Below are positions 1 through 10,982 of a stretch of 64,000 nucleotides of DNA, one piece after another. The position numbers and the translations under genes are program-made. The stretch spans positions 310,001-374,000 of the forward strand of contig JANCYW010000002.1 in assembly GCA_026184775.1 (NCBI GenBank). Direction: 5' to 3'. The notes under the pieces are model-generated. The model searched no databases. It had not been told where the DNA came from and was given only the letters and a program-made list of their open reading frames with translations. Within the stretch, counting starts at the first letter, position 1. Each line of letters opens with the position of its first letter. The DNA comes from Cyanidium caldarium. Lineage: Eukaryota > Rhodophyta > Bangiophyceae > Cyanidiales > Cyanidiaceae.

Positions 1-1
1 G

Positions 2-1357
2 GGGGAACTGAAGCGTACGCTGCTGTTACACTACTGCACGCATCTGGCGTATTATCTGGTGCTGAAAGCGGAGGGCCGCTCTGTCCGGGAGCATCCGGTC
101 ATCGATCATTTGATCGAGATCGGTCTGACGCTGGAGAAGCTGCGGCCGCTGGAGGAGCGCGCTCGCCCACAACTGCTGGCGCTGCGCAAGGCGGCCGCGC
201 AGGCGGAGCGCGATGGGGTGATGGAGCAGGCGGCGGCGAATGGCAAGGCGCGGCCCGCGGAGCGCAGCACGAAGAGCGCTGAGCCGCCCACAGACTCGGA
301 CGACGAGGAAACGCCAGAGGGTGTAACGGCGGTGTCTCGTCTCCCTCCCCGAGCGGACATTCCCCGGAAACCTGATGCAGACACTTTGGCGTATGTGCCG
401 CCGCAAGTGCATCCGGATGCGTTCGAGAGCGAACGGCAGCGTGCCCGTCGCGAGCACCGCGAAGTGCGCCATCGAGCGCACCTGCGCGCTGCGCTCGAAG
501 TGGACGCGTGGATGGACGAGTTGCACGGGAGGCCGGAACGGCTGGGTCGCGACGGCACTGCCGCCTTGACCGAAAGCGATCGCCGACGATACCGTCAGGC
601 GCAGGAACGCCAGGCGTACGAAGAGGAGCACATGCTACGTCTGCCGGAGCGCAAGGCGGATCGGGCGGCGCGGCGCCGTTTGGAAGCGGCGGCGGGTGGT
701 GGCAGTGATGGCGCCCACGAGTGGCACAGCCTGCTCTCCATTGCCGACCGCATCGCTCAACAGAGCAGAGAGGGCAGTAAGAGAGACGAGCAGAAGCGAG
801 GACGTGAAGAGGAGTCGGAGGCGTACGTGCGCGAGAAACAACGCCAACTGCTCCGGAAACGGCAGCAGCAGCAGCAGCAGCAGCAGCAGCGGGAACAGGG
901 ACCGGAAGCGGCATCTACAAAGAGACGGCCACCGGAATGGACAGAGCGCGATGCGAGCAGCGAAGAGGAGATGCAGAGGGAGAATGCCAGAGGATCGGAA
1001 CACCGGTCGAAACGCACCCGCGACCACCACGCCTCCACGTCGACATCGCCGGCGCCGCCGCCGCCGCTGTACACCTACGACGACACCCTGTCGGATGGCG
1101 AGCGACGGCGGCGGGCCAGCTCGCAGATCCTCCGCAACCGCGGACTGGCACCGCGTCGACGCCCGGACGCTGCCCACCGCAATCCACGCGTGCGCCGACG
1201 TGCGCAATACGCCAAGGCGGTGAAGCGGCGCCGGGGTCAGGTGCGCACGTTCGATGCGCACCGACGGGCGGCGGCGGCCGGCGGTGCTTACACGGGTGAG
1301 ACGTCGGGTATCAACAAATCCACGCGACACAGCACCTCGCTGCGACAGCGGGTGTAG
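2..1357 (+). CDS. UTP3: UTP3/SAS10 SSU processome protein, 5' end cut off by window edge
   Basis: This protein should act in the nucleolus in the small-subunit processome, which processes U3-dependent 18S pre-rRNA. The frame is open from base 2, so the true start lies outside the window. The first visible residues (LLLHYCTHLAYYLVLKA, then HPVIDHLIEI) match the Sas10/Utp3 domain. The last 80 residues match the C-terminal Sas10 domain: ILRNRGLAPRRR, NPRVRRR, then KAVKRRRGQVR, and a GGAYTGETSGI ending. Between them is a long charged, low-complexity linker with a CAG run (about 862-890) coding for polyglutamine. The neighbouring E2F gene is convergent, 72 bp away. The family call is firm from both ends of the protein; the missing N-terminus cannot be judged. 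Confidence 0.88.
   Translation, partial: GELKRTLLLHYCTHLAYYLVLKAEGRSVREHPVIDHLIEIGLTLEKLRPLEERARPQLLALRKAAAQAERDGVMEQAAANGKARPAERSTKSAEPPTDSDDEETPEGVTAVSRLPPRADIPRKPDADTLAYVPPQVHPDAFESERQRARREHREVRHRAHLRAALEVDAWMDELHGRPERLGRDGTAALTESDRRRYRQAQERQAYEEEHMLRLPERKADRAARRRLEAAAGGGSDGAHEWHSLLSIADRIAQQSREGSKRDEQKRGREEESEAYVREKQRQLLRKRQQQQQQQQQREQGPEAASTKRRPPEWTERDASSEEEMQRENARGSEHRSKRTRDHHASTSTSPAPPPPLYTYDDTLSDGERRRRASSQILRNRGLAPRRRPDAAHRNPRVRRRAQYAKAVKRRRGQVRTFDAHRRAAAAGGAYTGETSGINKSTRHSTSLRQRV
862..890 (+). repeat. CAG microsatellite coding for polyQ in UTP3
   Basis: About ten CAG triplets in a row lie in the coding frame and give a polyglutamine stretch in the charged linker of UTP3. It is probably polymorphic in length. 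Confidence 0.85.
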
Positions 1358-1429
1358 GTGAGATAAACGGAGTTTAGGAGCGAGACGCGTCGCTGTGCGT
1401 GCGTGTGTGTGTGTGTGCGCGCGCTTCTC
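1358..1429. repeat. Convergent spacer with a (GT)n(GC)n tract
   Basis: This 72 bp spacer separates the stop codons of UTP3 and E2F. Bases 1395-1424 are an almost pure alternating purine-pyrimidine run, GTGCGTGCGTGT followed by GCGCGC, the type of sequence that adopts Z-DNA. Both 3' UTRs must lie in or overlap this spacer. Confidence 0.7.
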
Positions 1430-3568
1430 TCAGGCGTGTTCCGGCGGATGCAGGGTTGAGGGTACGGTGCGCGCCGGTTTCGAGTCGGAAGCGTTCGGCA
1501 GTGCGGCATCGCCGTCTGCGGGCTGTAGTCGCCCTGAAGGCGCCGCGTCAGTCTGCGCCCCAGACGCTGCTGCCATGGTCGGCGCTGCATTGCCCGAATC
1601 TGTACTGGTATTGGCGGTCACCACAGTGGTGGTCGCGGCGGCGGCCATGGTGCTATTCGTACCTCCGGACGCGTTCCACACTTTCTTCTGCCACTCCATC
1701 ATGCGCATAAACCACTCCTGGGCACGCGCATAATACTCCGGCCCGGCCGCCTGTGCCCGCCGCATGTAGGTGTCGATATCGAAACCGATTCCGAAACCGG
1801 TAGGCGTCGGAGAGCGCGACGTGTGCTGCTGCTGCTGCTGTCGTACCGCATAACACTGATCCAGCCAATCGCACCACTGCGCGCTGCGCCAGAGGGTGTG
1901 CGCAGTCGATGCCGGGGTGGCATTGGCGGCCGGCGCGGTGGTCACTGCGGAGAAATGGCCACCAACAGCTCCTGCTGCTGTTGGCGGTGCAGGCGACGTT
2001 CCGCCACTGCCTCCGTACAACTGCGCCGCAAAGCAAGTGATGTGCGGCGGTTCCGAGGCACCGCTCGCCGCCGCGCTGGTGGCAGCACTCACCGGCAGTT
2101 CGCGCTCGCCTCCACCGTGCGGGGCAGTGGTGGCGGTGGCGGTCACCGCGCCCATGCGACAGGCGCCACTGAGCGTGGTGGCTCCGGCCGGCGGCGGCGG
2201 TGGCAGTATGCCGTTGTTGGACACGGCGCTGACGGGCATCGGACGGTACACCAGCCCGGGCGGCAGCGATGGCGGTAGTGCGCTGCCGCTGGCGCGCGGC
2301 GGGGTGGCCACAGCCGTCAAAGCCCGAACGCGCGCCCGCGGACTGGCCGTCGCATTCGCCGGCGAACGCGCCCCGCGTTGTCGCTTGCCCGCCGGCGACG
2401 ACGACGACAGCGAGGATGGCGCTGGCCGCGGCGCACGCCGCCGCTCCACATCGGAGACACCTGCCGCCGACGACGCCGTCGACGAGGACGCCAACGACGA
2501 CGACGACAGCTCGTGGGCACTCGACGCCTCTCCATCTTCGTCACCCGCCACGGCCACGCTGCCCGGCGACCGATCCGCTCGCGACGCTCCGCGAGGTGTC
2601 CGCGGCGCCTCGCCGGGTCGCTGCCGTCGACGTTGCGGACTGCCGCCCGCTTGCGATGTCGAGCGCGTCGGTGATTCGGCCACGACGTCCGTCCCGGCGT
2701 CGTCGCGGCCGAAACCGCACCACACAAACGCCGGCTTGCGGTTGCGCGACTGCGTCTTGCGGATCAGCCCCAGCGAGGTCAAAATGTTGGCGATATCGTA
2801 CAGACGACGCACTTTGGTCTTCATGCGCCCGTCAATCAAACTATCCTCACCGCTGCCGCCGGACAACATCGGCATGCCCAGCAACAGGGAGGCGGCGCGC
2901 TCCAAACTGAGCACGCGCTCCTCGCTGACCAGAAACAGTTGCACAAAGCGCTGCGCCAGAATGCCTAGCGATTTCTCTTTGCGAGACGGCGGATGCGTTG
3001 AGGACGCTGTCGACAGCGGCTGCGAGTCGACTGCCGGTGATAATGTCACACTCGCGTCGATGCCGGCCGCCCGATCCGGCGAGGCAGGCGCCTGACTGGC
3101 GGTATCGCCTCCGCCCGCACCCACCGCCGCCGACAGGGCGTTGCGCAAGCCGGCAACGCCGCCCAGCGCCTCCGCCTGTCGTCGCAGTTCTTCCAACACG
3201 CCCTGCATGCGCCCCATCCCCAACCAATGATACCGGTTCTTCGCCTTGCGCACCACCACGCCGACGCTCTCCAACACGTTCACGATGTCGTAGATGCGCC
3301 TTCGCTCTACCCCCAACCGCTGTGCGGCGGCATCCAAACAGATCTCCTCGACATGGTTGTCGCCGCCGTCGCCACCGCCGACGGTGGTAACAGCTGGAGA
3401 CGGAGTGCCGTATAGCGCCATGAAATTCTCACACAACAGACCGAGCGATTTCTCCTTGCGCGAGTACGAGTCGAAAGCGGTCTGACTATTGCCACCGACA
3501 TCCTCTCGCTCCATCAGTCGCAACAGGCCCTGGCCGGCCTCGGTGTTGGACCAGGGCGTTTGAGACAT
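1430..3568 (-). CDS. Atypical E2F (E2F7/8 or DEL type) with two DNA-binding domains
   Basis: This is a nuclear transcription factor that should repress cell-cycle (S-phase) genes without a DP partner. The 712-residue protein has two E2F winged helices: residues about 37-118 with [17 protein letters not shown], and about 195-287 with [17 protein letters not shown]. Two tandem winged helices with no recognisable dimerisation or Rb-binding segment are typical of E2F7/8 and plant DEL proteins. The C-terminal 420 residues are low-complexity (Ser, Ala, Pro, Gly), with a short polyQ near 1822-1841. The frame stays open upstream to 4129, but that part has no E2F character, so I start at the ATG at 3568. 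Two consensus E2F sites lie upstream (3733-3741 and 4002-4009), suggesting feedback on its own promoter. Confidence 0.87.
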   Translation of the reverse strand: MSQTPWSNTEAGQGLLRLMEREDVGGNSQTAFDSYSRKEKSLGLLCENFMALYGTPSPAVTTVGGGDGGDNHVEEICLDAAAQRLGVERRRIYDIVNVLESVGVVVRKAKNRYHWLGMGRMQGVLEELRRQAEALGGVAGLRNALSAAVGAGGGDTASQAPASPDRAAGIDASVTLSPAVDSQPLSTASSTHPPSRKEKSLGILAQRFVQLFLVSEERVLSLERAASLLLGMPMLSGGSGEDSLIDGRMKTKVRRLYDIANILTSLGLIRKTQSRNRKPAFVWCGFGRDDAGTDVVAESPTRSTSQAGGSPQRRRQRPGEAPRTPRGASRADRSPGSVAVAGDEDGEASSAHELSSSSLASSSTASSAAGVSDVERRRAPRPAPSSLSSSSPAGKRQRGARSPANATASPRARVRALTAVATPPRASGSALPPSLPPGLVYRPMPVSAVSNNGILPPPPPAGATTLSGACRMGAVTATATTAPHGGGERELPVSAATSAAASGASEPPHITCFAAQLYGGSGGTSPAPPTAAGAVGGHFSAVTTAPAANATPASTAHTLWRSAQWCDWLDQCYAVRQQQQQHTSRSPTPTGFGIGFDIDTYMRRAQAAGPEYYARAQEWFMRMMEWQKKVWNASGGTNSTMAAAATTTVVTANTSTDSGNAAPTMAAASGAQTDAAPSGRLQPADGDAALPNASDSKPARTVPSTLHPPEHA

Positions 3569-3732
3569 GGCGAGTAACCGTTGCAGGAAAGGCGACGGTG
3601 CGTGCGCGCCGTTTTGTGGCCACGACGCGTCGTATGATCGTTTGGCTTGCCTCCAAAAGCAGCACTTGGTACGTGGCGCGAAGCGCTCCAACGAAGCGCC
3701 TCCGGTCGATCGACCGTGACCGCGGTCTGTCC

Positions 3733-3741
3733 GCGCCAAAA
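3733..3741 (-). promoter_or_regulatory. E2F consensus site 1 upstream of E2F gene
   Basis: The plus strand reads GCGCCAAAA, so the minus strand reads TTTTGGCGC, a perfect match to the E2F consensus TTTSSCGC. It sits about 165 bp upstream of the E2F start codon. Function is inferred. Confidence 0.5.
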
Positions 3742-4001
3742 CCGACCGCCGGGGTTGCCCCAACTGCCGACCACGTTCGCCGCAAGAGAAAGCACAGCCG
3801 GTTGACACACAGCGACCACACTGACCACCGCTGCACGATGCCGCGCGAGCCACCCGAAGAACCCCCCGCGACCGCAACACGTCCGCGCCACCAGCACCGA
3901 CCCCGCGACCGCCGTCGCACACGGCCGGGCCGACGAAAAAAGTCGCAGGCGCGTGCGCGCGCCACCGCGGTCCGGCTCGAAAGCGGCGCGCGCTTCGAAA
4001 C

Positions 4002-4009
4002 GCGCCAAA
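4002..4009 (-). promoter_or_regulatory. E2F consensus site 2 upstream of E2F gene
   Basis: The plus strand reads GCGCCAAA, giving TTTGGCGC on the minus strand, a second perfect E2F consensus. It lies about 434 bp upstream of the E2F start codon. Such octamers also occur by chance in GC-rich DNA, so the pair is suggestive rather than proven. Confidence 0.42.
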
Positions 4010-4176
4010 TTTCGCTCTACGCATCGATCGATCCGCGTAGAAACGAGTCGAAGCCAATGGAGCCGAATGGAAGCGGGGCGGTGAACAGTCTCTTGCACGG
4101 CGACGCCAACAGGTCGCACCTCGCATCACCTCGCATCATCCCCGCGTCTCTCCCCATCGTATACTCCACCTCTCCT

Positions 4177-5889
4177 TTACGTCTTTAGGAACGTGCCAAT
4201 AAAGTCGGTGAGCGCCTTGCGCAAGGCCTCGTCGCTGGCTTTGGACAGCTGGCCCTCTTTTCGGATGGTGGCCAGCACATCGCCGTGCTGCGTGTGCATG
4301 TGCTTGAGCATGTCGGCCTCGAATTCGCGGATGCGGCTCACCGGCATCTTATCCAGCAGGCCGCGCACGCCGCAGTAGATCACGCACACCTGCTCCTCGA
4401 ACGGCATCGGTTTGTACTGCGGTTGCTTGAGCAGTTCATTCAGGCGGTCACCGCGGTTGAGCAGCTGCTGCGTGGACGGATCCAGATCCGAACCGAACTG
4501 AGCGAATGCGGCCACCTCACGATGCTGTGCCAGCTCCAGCTTCATTGAGCCGGCCACCTGTTTCACTGCCTTGGGCTGCGCCGCCGACCCGACGCGGCTC
4601 ACCGAGATGCCCACGTTGATGGCCGGCCGCTGACCCTTGTAGAAGAGCTCCGCCTCCAGGAAAATCTGTCCGTCGGTGATGGAGATCACATTGGTGGGAA
4701 TGTACGCCGACACATCGCCCGCCTGCGTCTCAATGATGGGCAGCGCGGTCAGCGAGCCGGCACCGGAAGCATCGCTCATCTTGGCGGCACGTTCCAACAG
4801 GCGCGAATGCAGGTAGAACACGTCGCCGGGGTAGGCCTCGCGTCCCGGCGGGCGCCGCAACAACAACGACATCTGCCGATACGCCACCGCCTGCTTGCTC
4901 AGGTCATCGTACACGATCATGGCGTGCCTGCCGTTGTCTCGAAAGTATTCGCCGATGGCGCAACCGGCGAAAGGCGCCAGGTACTGCAACGGCGCCGCAT
5001 CCGACGCGGTGGCCGCCACCACACACGTGTACCTCATCGCATTTGCCTGCTCCAGCCGATTGACCAGCTGCGCAATGGTGCTACGCTTCTGCCCGATGCC
5101 CACATAGATGCAAAACAGCTTGTCCGGGCGGTTCTCATCGTGCGCGCTTCTCTGGTTCAGAATCGCGTCGATCGCCACCGCCGTCTTGCCGGTCTGCCGA
5201 TCGCCGATGATCAGCTCACGCTGCCCACGCCCGATCGGCACCAAACTATCCACCGCTTTCAAACCGGTCAACATCGGCTCGTGCACGGAGCGGCGCGGGA
5301 TGATGCCCGGCGCCTTGACGTCCACGCGGCGGCGCTCGTTGTACTGGATCGGACCCTTGCCGTCGATGGGATTGCCCAGCGCATCCACCACCCGGCCGAT
5401 AATGCCCTCGCCCACTGGCACGCTAACGATCGCGTCGGTACGCTTCACCAGCGAGCCCTCGCTGATGTTGCGGTCTGAGCCAAACACCACCACGCCCACG
5501 TTGTCCTGCTCCAGGTTGAGCGCCATACCGTTGGTGCCATCGGCAAACTCCACCATCTCCCCCGCCTTGACGTTGTTCAACCCATACACCCGCGCAATGC
5601 CGTCACCGATCGACAGCACCCGACCGACCTCGTCCACGTCCAGCCCGGCTTCCTGCCCGCTGATCCTCTCCTCCAGGATCGCCGACAGCTCCGCCGCCCC
5701 CAACGCCGCCTTACCACACGCTCCCGTCTGATGGAACTGCCGCCGGCTATGGGCGCTAGTGCCGATAAGCGACGGGCGCAGTGATTCGTACCCCACGCGG
5801 TCGGTCCACAAACTCGATCCCCTCCAACGGCGCGCCGAACCCACCAGTCGCACCGCCCGCACCGCCCGATGCATGATCGCCGCACTCAT
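4177..5889 (-). CDS. atpA: Mitochondrial ATP synthase F1 subunit alpha (nuclear gene)
   Basis: This is the alpha subunit of mitochondrial F1-ATPase, which carries the non-catalytic nucleotide site and forms the alpha3-beta3 ring. The 570-residue protein begins with an arginine-rich presequence ([19 protein letters not shown]) lacking acidic residues for about 25 residues, then the beta-barrel region ([18 protein letters not shown]). The Walker A motif is GDRQTGKTA, and the alpha signature [17 protein letters not shown] is intact. Length matches mitochondrial alpha plus its presequence. The plastid form is normally encoded in red algal plastid DNA, which together with the presequence favours mitochondria. 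It is divergent with the IspF-HisE gene across 362 bp. Confidence 0.96.
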   Translation of the reverse strand: MSAAIMHRAVRAVRLVGSARRWRGSSLWTDRVGYESLRPSLIGTSAHSRRQFHQTGACGKAALGAAELSAILEERISGQEAGLDVDEVGRVLSIGDGIARVYGLNNVKAGEMVEFADGTNGMALNLEQDNVGVVVFGSDRNISEGSLVKRTDAIVSVPVGEGIIGRVVDALGNPIDGKGPIQYNERRRVDVKAPGIIPRRSVHEPMLTGLKAVDSLVPIGRGQRELIIGDRQTGKTAVAIDAILNQRSAHDENRPDKLFCIYVGIGQKRSTIAQLVNRLEQANAMRYTCVVAATASDAAPLQYLAPFAGCAIGEYFRDNGRHAMIVYDDLSKQAVAYRQMSLLLRRPPGREAYPGDVFYLHSRLLERAAKMSDASGAGSLTALPIIETQAGDVSAYIPTNVISITDGQIFLEAELFYKGQRPAINVGISVSRVGSAAQPKAVKQVAGSMKLELAQHREVAAFAQFGSDLDPSTQQLLNRGDRLNELLKQPQYKPMPFEEQVCVIYCGVRGLLDKMPVSRIREFEADMLKHMHTQHGDVLATIRKEGQLSKASDEALRKALTDFIGTFLKT

Positions 5890-6251
5890 GTCAAAACGAC
5901 GCCGTTCCGATGCCGCTGATGCCTCCGATCACCTGTCGCCGCCTGAGGGGCAGATCTCCTGTCTAACGCTGCTGCCTCCCAACACTCCTGCACGGAACGC
6001 GGCGGTCGTGCCCGCGGTCGAAAACGCGCACCCACCCGTCGACACCCGGAGCGCCCGAGCGGGAATGTCACGGCGGCGCGCGCGCTCACCGCATCGATGG
6101 GACGCCTCCGAGCGCACCGAGGCGGCATGTTCCGGAGTGCCGATCCCACCCTATGTTGCAGTACCCTGTGTATGAAAAAGACGTACGAGTGAATGAGAGA
6201 GCGGCCGGAGAGGATTGCCTTGTGGCGTTGTCGTGCTGAATTTATCTAGAG
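5890..6251. promoter_or_regulatory. Bidirectional promoter region between atpA and ispF-hisE
   Basis: This 362 bp region between two divergent genes must carry both promoters. A TATA-like stretch (GTATGAAAAAG, about 6169-6179) lies about 75-85 bp before the fusion gene start. I see no RNA gene or conserved frame in it. Confidence 0.45.
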
Positions 6252-7304
6252 ATGTTTGTTCTTGGCGGAGCGTGGCGCACGTCCCGTGGCCGATGGCGCT
6301 CGCTCCCCGTGGCCGCCCCTCTCGTCGGTCGCCGTGATTGTCCCCGAATCCCGCCGCACGTCTCGGGACGCCCCACTCCAATCCTCGCCATGACCACCAC
6401 GTCCTCATCCTCCCCCTCCGCCACCTCTCAACCGGCGCAGCGTGTGGGACACGGGTTCGATTTGCATCGCTTGGAAGCCGGGCTGCCGCTGATCCTCGGC
6501 GGTGTGCGCCTGCAGCACGACCGCGGCTGCGCAGCGCACTCCGACGGCGACGCGGTGTATCACACGGTGACCGACGCTATTTTGGGTGCGCTGGCGCTGC
6601 CCGATATCGGCCAGCTGTTTCCGGACTCGGATCCGCAGTGGAGAGGCGCCACGTCGGATCGCTTTCTGCGGGCGGCCTGCGAGCACATGTGCCAACACGG
6701 ATACCGGGTGAGCAACTTGGACGTGACGGTTATCTTGGAAAAGCCGAAGCTGTCACCGCACAAGGAGCAGATGCGGCAGAATCTGGCCCTACTCATCGGC
6801 ATCGAGCCGTGCCTGGTGAACGTCAAGGCCAAGACGCACGAGAAGGTGGACAGCCTTGGCGAGAACCGCAGCGTCGCATGTCATGCGGTGGTGTTGCTAG
6901 AGCGGCAGATGACGAGAGGCGGTGATACCCTGTCCGATGAAGAGAGAAGTGCCGTGTCTCATCAAGCACCGGCGACCGCAATGAACCGCGGTCTGCTGGA
7001 GCAGTTGTACGCCACCATCGTCGACCGAAAATCCGCCGACGCTTCCACTTCCTGGACGGCACGGCTGTTCGCCAAGGGTCGCCACAAAATCGCTCAGAAA
7101 GTGGGCGAAGAGGCCACCGAGGTGGTGATCGGTGCCGTGCGAGACCGCCGCGAGGAGGTCATCCACGAAAGCGCCGACCTGCTGTACCACCTGCTGGTGC
7201 TGTGGGCGGACATGCGTATCCAGCCTGCGGATGTGTTCGCCGAACTGCAACGACGCCGCGGCCAAAGCGGCATCGCCGAGAAGCAGAAGCGGACAGCGGA
7301 ATAA
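6252..7304 (+). CDS. IspF-HisE fusion: MECDP synthase joined to phosphoribosyl-ATP pyrophosphatase
   Basis: One 350-residue frame joins two complete enzymes. Residues 64-217 are IspF, which makes 2-C-methyl-D-erythritol 2,4-cyclodiphosphate in the plastid MEP pathway: GHGFDLHRLE gives the metal-binding Asp70 and His72, AHSDGDAVYH supplies the third metal His, and KAKTHEKVDSLGE is the C-terminal signature. Residues about 247-340 are HisE, which hydrolyses phosphoribosyl-ATP in step two of histidine synthesis: HKIAQKVGEEATEVVI, then ESADLLYHLLVL. A linker of about 30 residues separates them. No HisI (cyclohydrolase) domain is present, although eukaryotic HisE usually comes as HisIE. The 60-residue arginine-rich leader fits a plastid transit peptide; an internal ATG at 6390 is an alternative start. 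The stop lies 11 bp from the VPS13 stop. Confidence 0.92.
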   Translation: MFVLGGAWRTSRGRWRSLPVAAPLVGRRDCPRIPPHVSGRPTPILAMTTTSSSSPSATSQPAQRVGHGFDLHRLEAGLPLILGGVRLQHDRGCAAHSDGDAVYHTVTDAILGALALPDIGQLFPDSDPQWRGATSDRFLRAACEHMCQHGYRVSNLDVTVILEKPKLSPHKEQMRQNLALLIGIEPCLVNVKAKTHEKVDSLGENRSVACHAVVLLERQMTRGGDTLSDEERSAVSHQAPATAMNRGLLEQLYATIVDRKSADASTSWTARLFAKGRHKIAQKVGEEATEVVIGAVRDRREEVIHESADLLYHLLVLWADMRIQPADVFAELQRRRGQSGIAEKQKRTAE

Positions 7305-7315
7305 GGGGGACGACT

Positions 7316-10300
7316 TTAGGCATGTACCAGGCGCCAGGCGCACTGCGGCGCACCGCGCACCTGCATCGCCAGGATATCGCGCAGTTCGGCACTCAGTTCG
7401 GCACTCACGGTGCGGATGGAGCTGGTGAGGTAGCGCGCCGGGCGCGTCACAAATGCCTCCAGCGCGCGCACTTCCAGCGCTTGCAGACGATAGGTGAGCG
7501 GCGGGCGATGACGCGGCGTCGACCCGAAGAGGGCACGCGCCGTGGCCCGGCGCTCCGGCGACGCTGGAGGGCTCCACGGAGAGCGGGCGCTGCCGCTGCC
7601 AACCTCCTGCTTCCCCCGGGGGGTCCGTGCCGCAGACGGCGATAACGTCAGGCTCGAATGTCGGCGATGATGCCGGGCCAGCAATCCGCCCAGGTACGAT
7701 GCGTGTCGCTCCCCGCGCGTTTCCCCCTGCGCCATCTCCGCGCTGCCTCCCGCCATCCACACCGCCGGCTCCAGCGTCACCCAATGCAATATCCGCGCAT
7801 CCTCCTCGTCTACAAACACACTCAACACTTCATCCAGACGCGCTTGCCACCGCAACTGCCATTCGCTCCCGTCCCGTGCCTCCGCCATGACCGCCAGCCG
7901 GTGCGTCGTCAACAGCATACCGCATCCCCAGCGATAGGTCGTGTAAAACACGTACGCCTCGGTCGGAGGCAGCATCGTCTGCCGCGCCAAATGTGCCCAT
8001 ACCTGTCGCCCCAGCAACGGCTGCTCGCTGGTGTAGGCGTGCACGCGGCCGTCCAGCGAGCGTTCGCGCAACGGCCGCACCGGCTGCAACGCCGCGCCGC
8101 CCAGCTCCAGCGGCACGCCGAGCGCATCGCGCAGCTGCTCGGCCGCATACGCCAACACGCCGGTCGACGTCGCCAGCGCCGCCAGACCCACCGCTACCGT
8201 GCCACTGGCCAGCCCCGCCAGCACGCCACGCACCCGCTGATGCTGCCAGCCGACGCACGCCAGCGATAGCGGCGCCCGCCACGCGCTCGACCACAACACC
8301 CGACTCTGCGACGCATCGCGTCGCCAGGTCACCGACGAGGCATCCACCGCCAGGCGCAGCGGCGCCGACTGCACCAGCGCCGCCTCCAGCGACCGCAGCA
8401 CTTTGGCGAGCGCATCCAGCGTGGCCCCGCTGAGCGCCCCCACATACCCGGTCACCCGCACGACAATGCCGACCACGTCGGCGTCGGGCTTTTGTAGCTC
8501 GCGGCGCACGTCGCGCGTCATCGACAAGGTGCTGTGCAGCAGCTGCCGCACGTACAGCGCCGGGTTGCCCAGCAAATCCGCCGAGCCCACCACCTGCAAC
8601 GCCTTGCCCATCCACTGGCGCTGGTAGTGGCGTCGCAAACTGCTCACACACTCGTCCAGGCTGGCAAACGCACCGCGCAGCTCGATGCCGCGGAACGTGA
8701 GGTAGGCGTCCTCGGCGTTGGCCAAGTAGGCCATCCACACCGCCCGCCGATGCGTGAACGTACTGCCGTTGTTGTTGTTGTTGTTGTTGTTGTTGCTGCT
8801 GCTGCTGCTGCTACACAACAGCGTCTGCAAACTGGCCACATCGGTGCGCAACGACAGCGCCACATGCACCGGGCGGCACTGCAGTCGCTCCAGGAACAGC
8901 CGCGCCGTGCGCCACACCAGCGCCTGCGCGTCATCAAGAGACGGTATCGATGCGTACAGGAGCGTGCGCATCGCCTCCGCATCGGCGGTGTCGATGTTCG
9001 CCATCTCTTCTCGCTGCCCTCCCCTCGCATCCGCCGCGGGCACTCCGGGCGGCAGACAGACCCCCGGTGGCCGCTGTAATGCTCGCAACAGCCGCTCGCA
9101 CGTCGGCAGCACGTCCGCCATCACCGCAGTGTCCACATTCAGCGATACCGGATACACGCCGATATCGCCCGAATGCAGGCACCAAAACACGTGCTGGTCG
9201 GTGCACTGTCGCTCGCCATGCAGCTGCAACCATAGCGCCGCGACTGGCGCGGCCTCGCCCAGTGACGTGGTGGCCGCGGCCACTTGACGCGTGGGCTCTG
9301 GCGCCGCCTCCGGACATACTGCCAGCAGCACACCGTACCGCGGCGATACCGAACGCGCCCCATTCACGCCCGCCATGGCGCGGCTGGCATCCACTTGCAC
9401 CGCCGCCACCGTCAACTGCAAGCCACCGCACATCCGCTGACAAGACAACGCTTCCTCCGTGGCGACCGCCAACCGCTCCCCATGGGCGCGACACTGCACC
9501 CCGCGCACGCTCCCCAACAACACCTCCGTGGCATCGTCGTCCAGCAGCGCCACCTCCACCTGCCGCAGCTGAACGCCCACCTCCACCCGCACATCCACCA
9601 CTGCGGTGGACCGATGGGCCATGCCAGGCTTCTCCGCACGATCCGCCTCGAGATGATCATCTCCGACGGCTGCCTCTTCCACCACCAGACACACCTTCGG
9701 GCTGCGATGCTCCCGCCGCACCACAAAGTGTCGAATACTGCCCACCCGCTCGTGCCCGCCGGCATCCGCCACCTCCGACAGCGCCACCTGCCGTCGCAGT
9801 GGCACTCGCGCCAACCCATCCGCACCGTCCGGCTCCAGGGCAAAATCGCCCAGCCGACCATACCCCACCACCTCCACCTCCAACCGCCGCACACCGAACG
9901 GCTCGTCCCACGCATAGTCCGTCTGCGACAGCGGCCGCACCGTGTCATACGGCGCGAGCGCCGGTGCGTAGCTCTGCCGGAAACGCACCGGCTCGATGGT
10001 GCGGTTCACCACCGCGTACGGCACCAGGAAAGGGTGCGGCGGCAGGATGCACGCCTGCACCACCTCGGCCGCATCGTCGGTGCCGTACGCGAAATGCAGG
10101 CGCAGCAAGTAGCACGCGCCGGTGAGCGCGTTGCGCAACCGCACCCACACCTCGCGATCGCGGTCGTAACGCACGCCGCCGCTCCACGCCCAGCCCAACG
10201 CGTCCAAGCGCAGGTGCAGCCGTTTCGGTCGGTGCGCATCCGACCACACGAACGGCACCGGCTGTCGATACTCCAGCGCCTGCAGCTCGGTGTCCGATGA

Positions 10301-10951
10301 GATGGAGACGCCGGCCTGCTTGAGCAGGATGCGCGATTGCGGTATCAGGTTCACCACGGTCAGTCGCGGGTGCAGGACCACGGCGCGCGTCCGATGAAAC
10401 GGCGGCGGCGCCGGGCGCACGGCCGCCACCCATTCGTATTGACGTCGATCACGTCGCGGTATACCGTGCGCCGACGAGATGCTGCCGAGATTTTGGATGA
10501 GACGCGCCCACCACCACCACCACCGCCGCCGCCGCCCATTCCATCGGGTGCCGTTCACAGCACGCGATACGGACGGTGTCCCGGGGGATGGGGGCGTCCG
10601 CACGGCGGGCGCCATTACCGCCACCACCTGGCTGCCGTCGGGCGCGTCCACCCGGAAGGCGTCGCTCCAGGGCGATGCGTGCAGGCGCACCGCCAGCTGG
10701 TGCGGTGAGAGCGGCGGCGGTGGCCACACCGACGGAAAGCACGTCATCCGTGGGGTGGCATACGGTGCCGATAACACCGCAGGGGTGTGGGAACGACGAG
10801 GCGCCCGACCCTGTCGGGTGGAGACCGTTCCCGAAGAACCATGACGCTTTGGCGGTGACGCACCCACCCATTCGGCCATCCACTGCAGGCCCGGAATGCT
10901 GGCCGCGATGTCGATACCAGCGTCGGCACCGAACCGATCCGGCTCGTCGAC

Positions 10952-10982
<31 letters not shown>

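Larger units (their letters stand above)
3569..4176. promoter_or_regulatory. E2F upstream region between E2F and atpA
   Basis: This 608 bp stretch lies between the E2F start and the stop codon of ATP synthase alpha, both on the minus strand, so it holds the E2F promoter and 5' UTR plus the atpA 3' end. Frames cross it but none has family resemblance. The notable content is two exact E2F consensus sites, annotated separately. Confidence 0.6.

Noticed and set aside
3598-4188. A 196-codon plus-strand frame upstream of E2F
   Set aside because: It has no family resemblance and covers the E2F promoter region with the E2F sites.
8950-10125. A 391-codon plus-strand frame opposite VPS13
   Set aside because: Proline/Arg/Ala-rich shadow of VPS13 with no recognisable motif.
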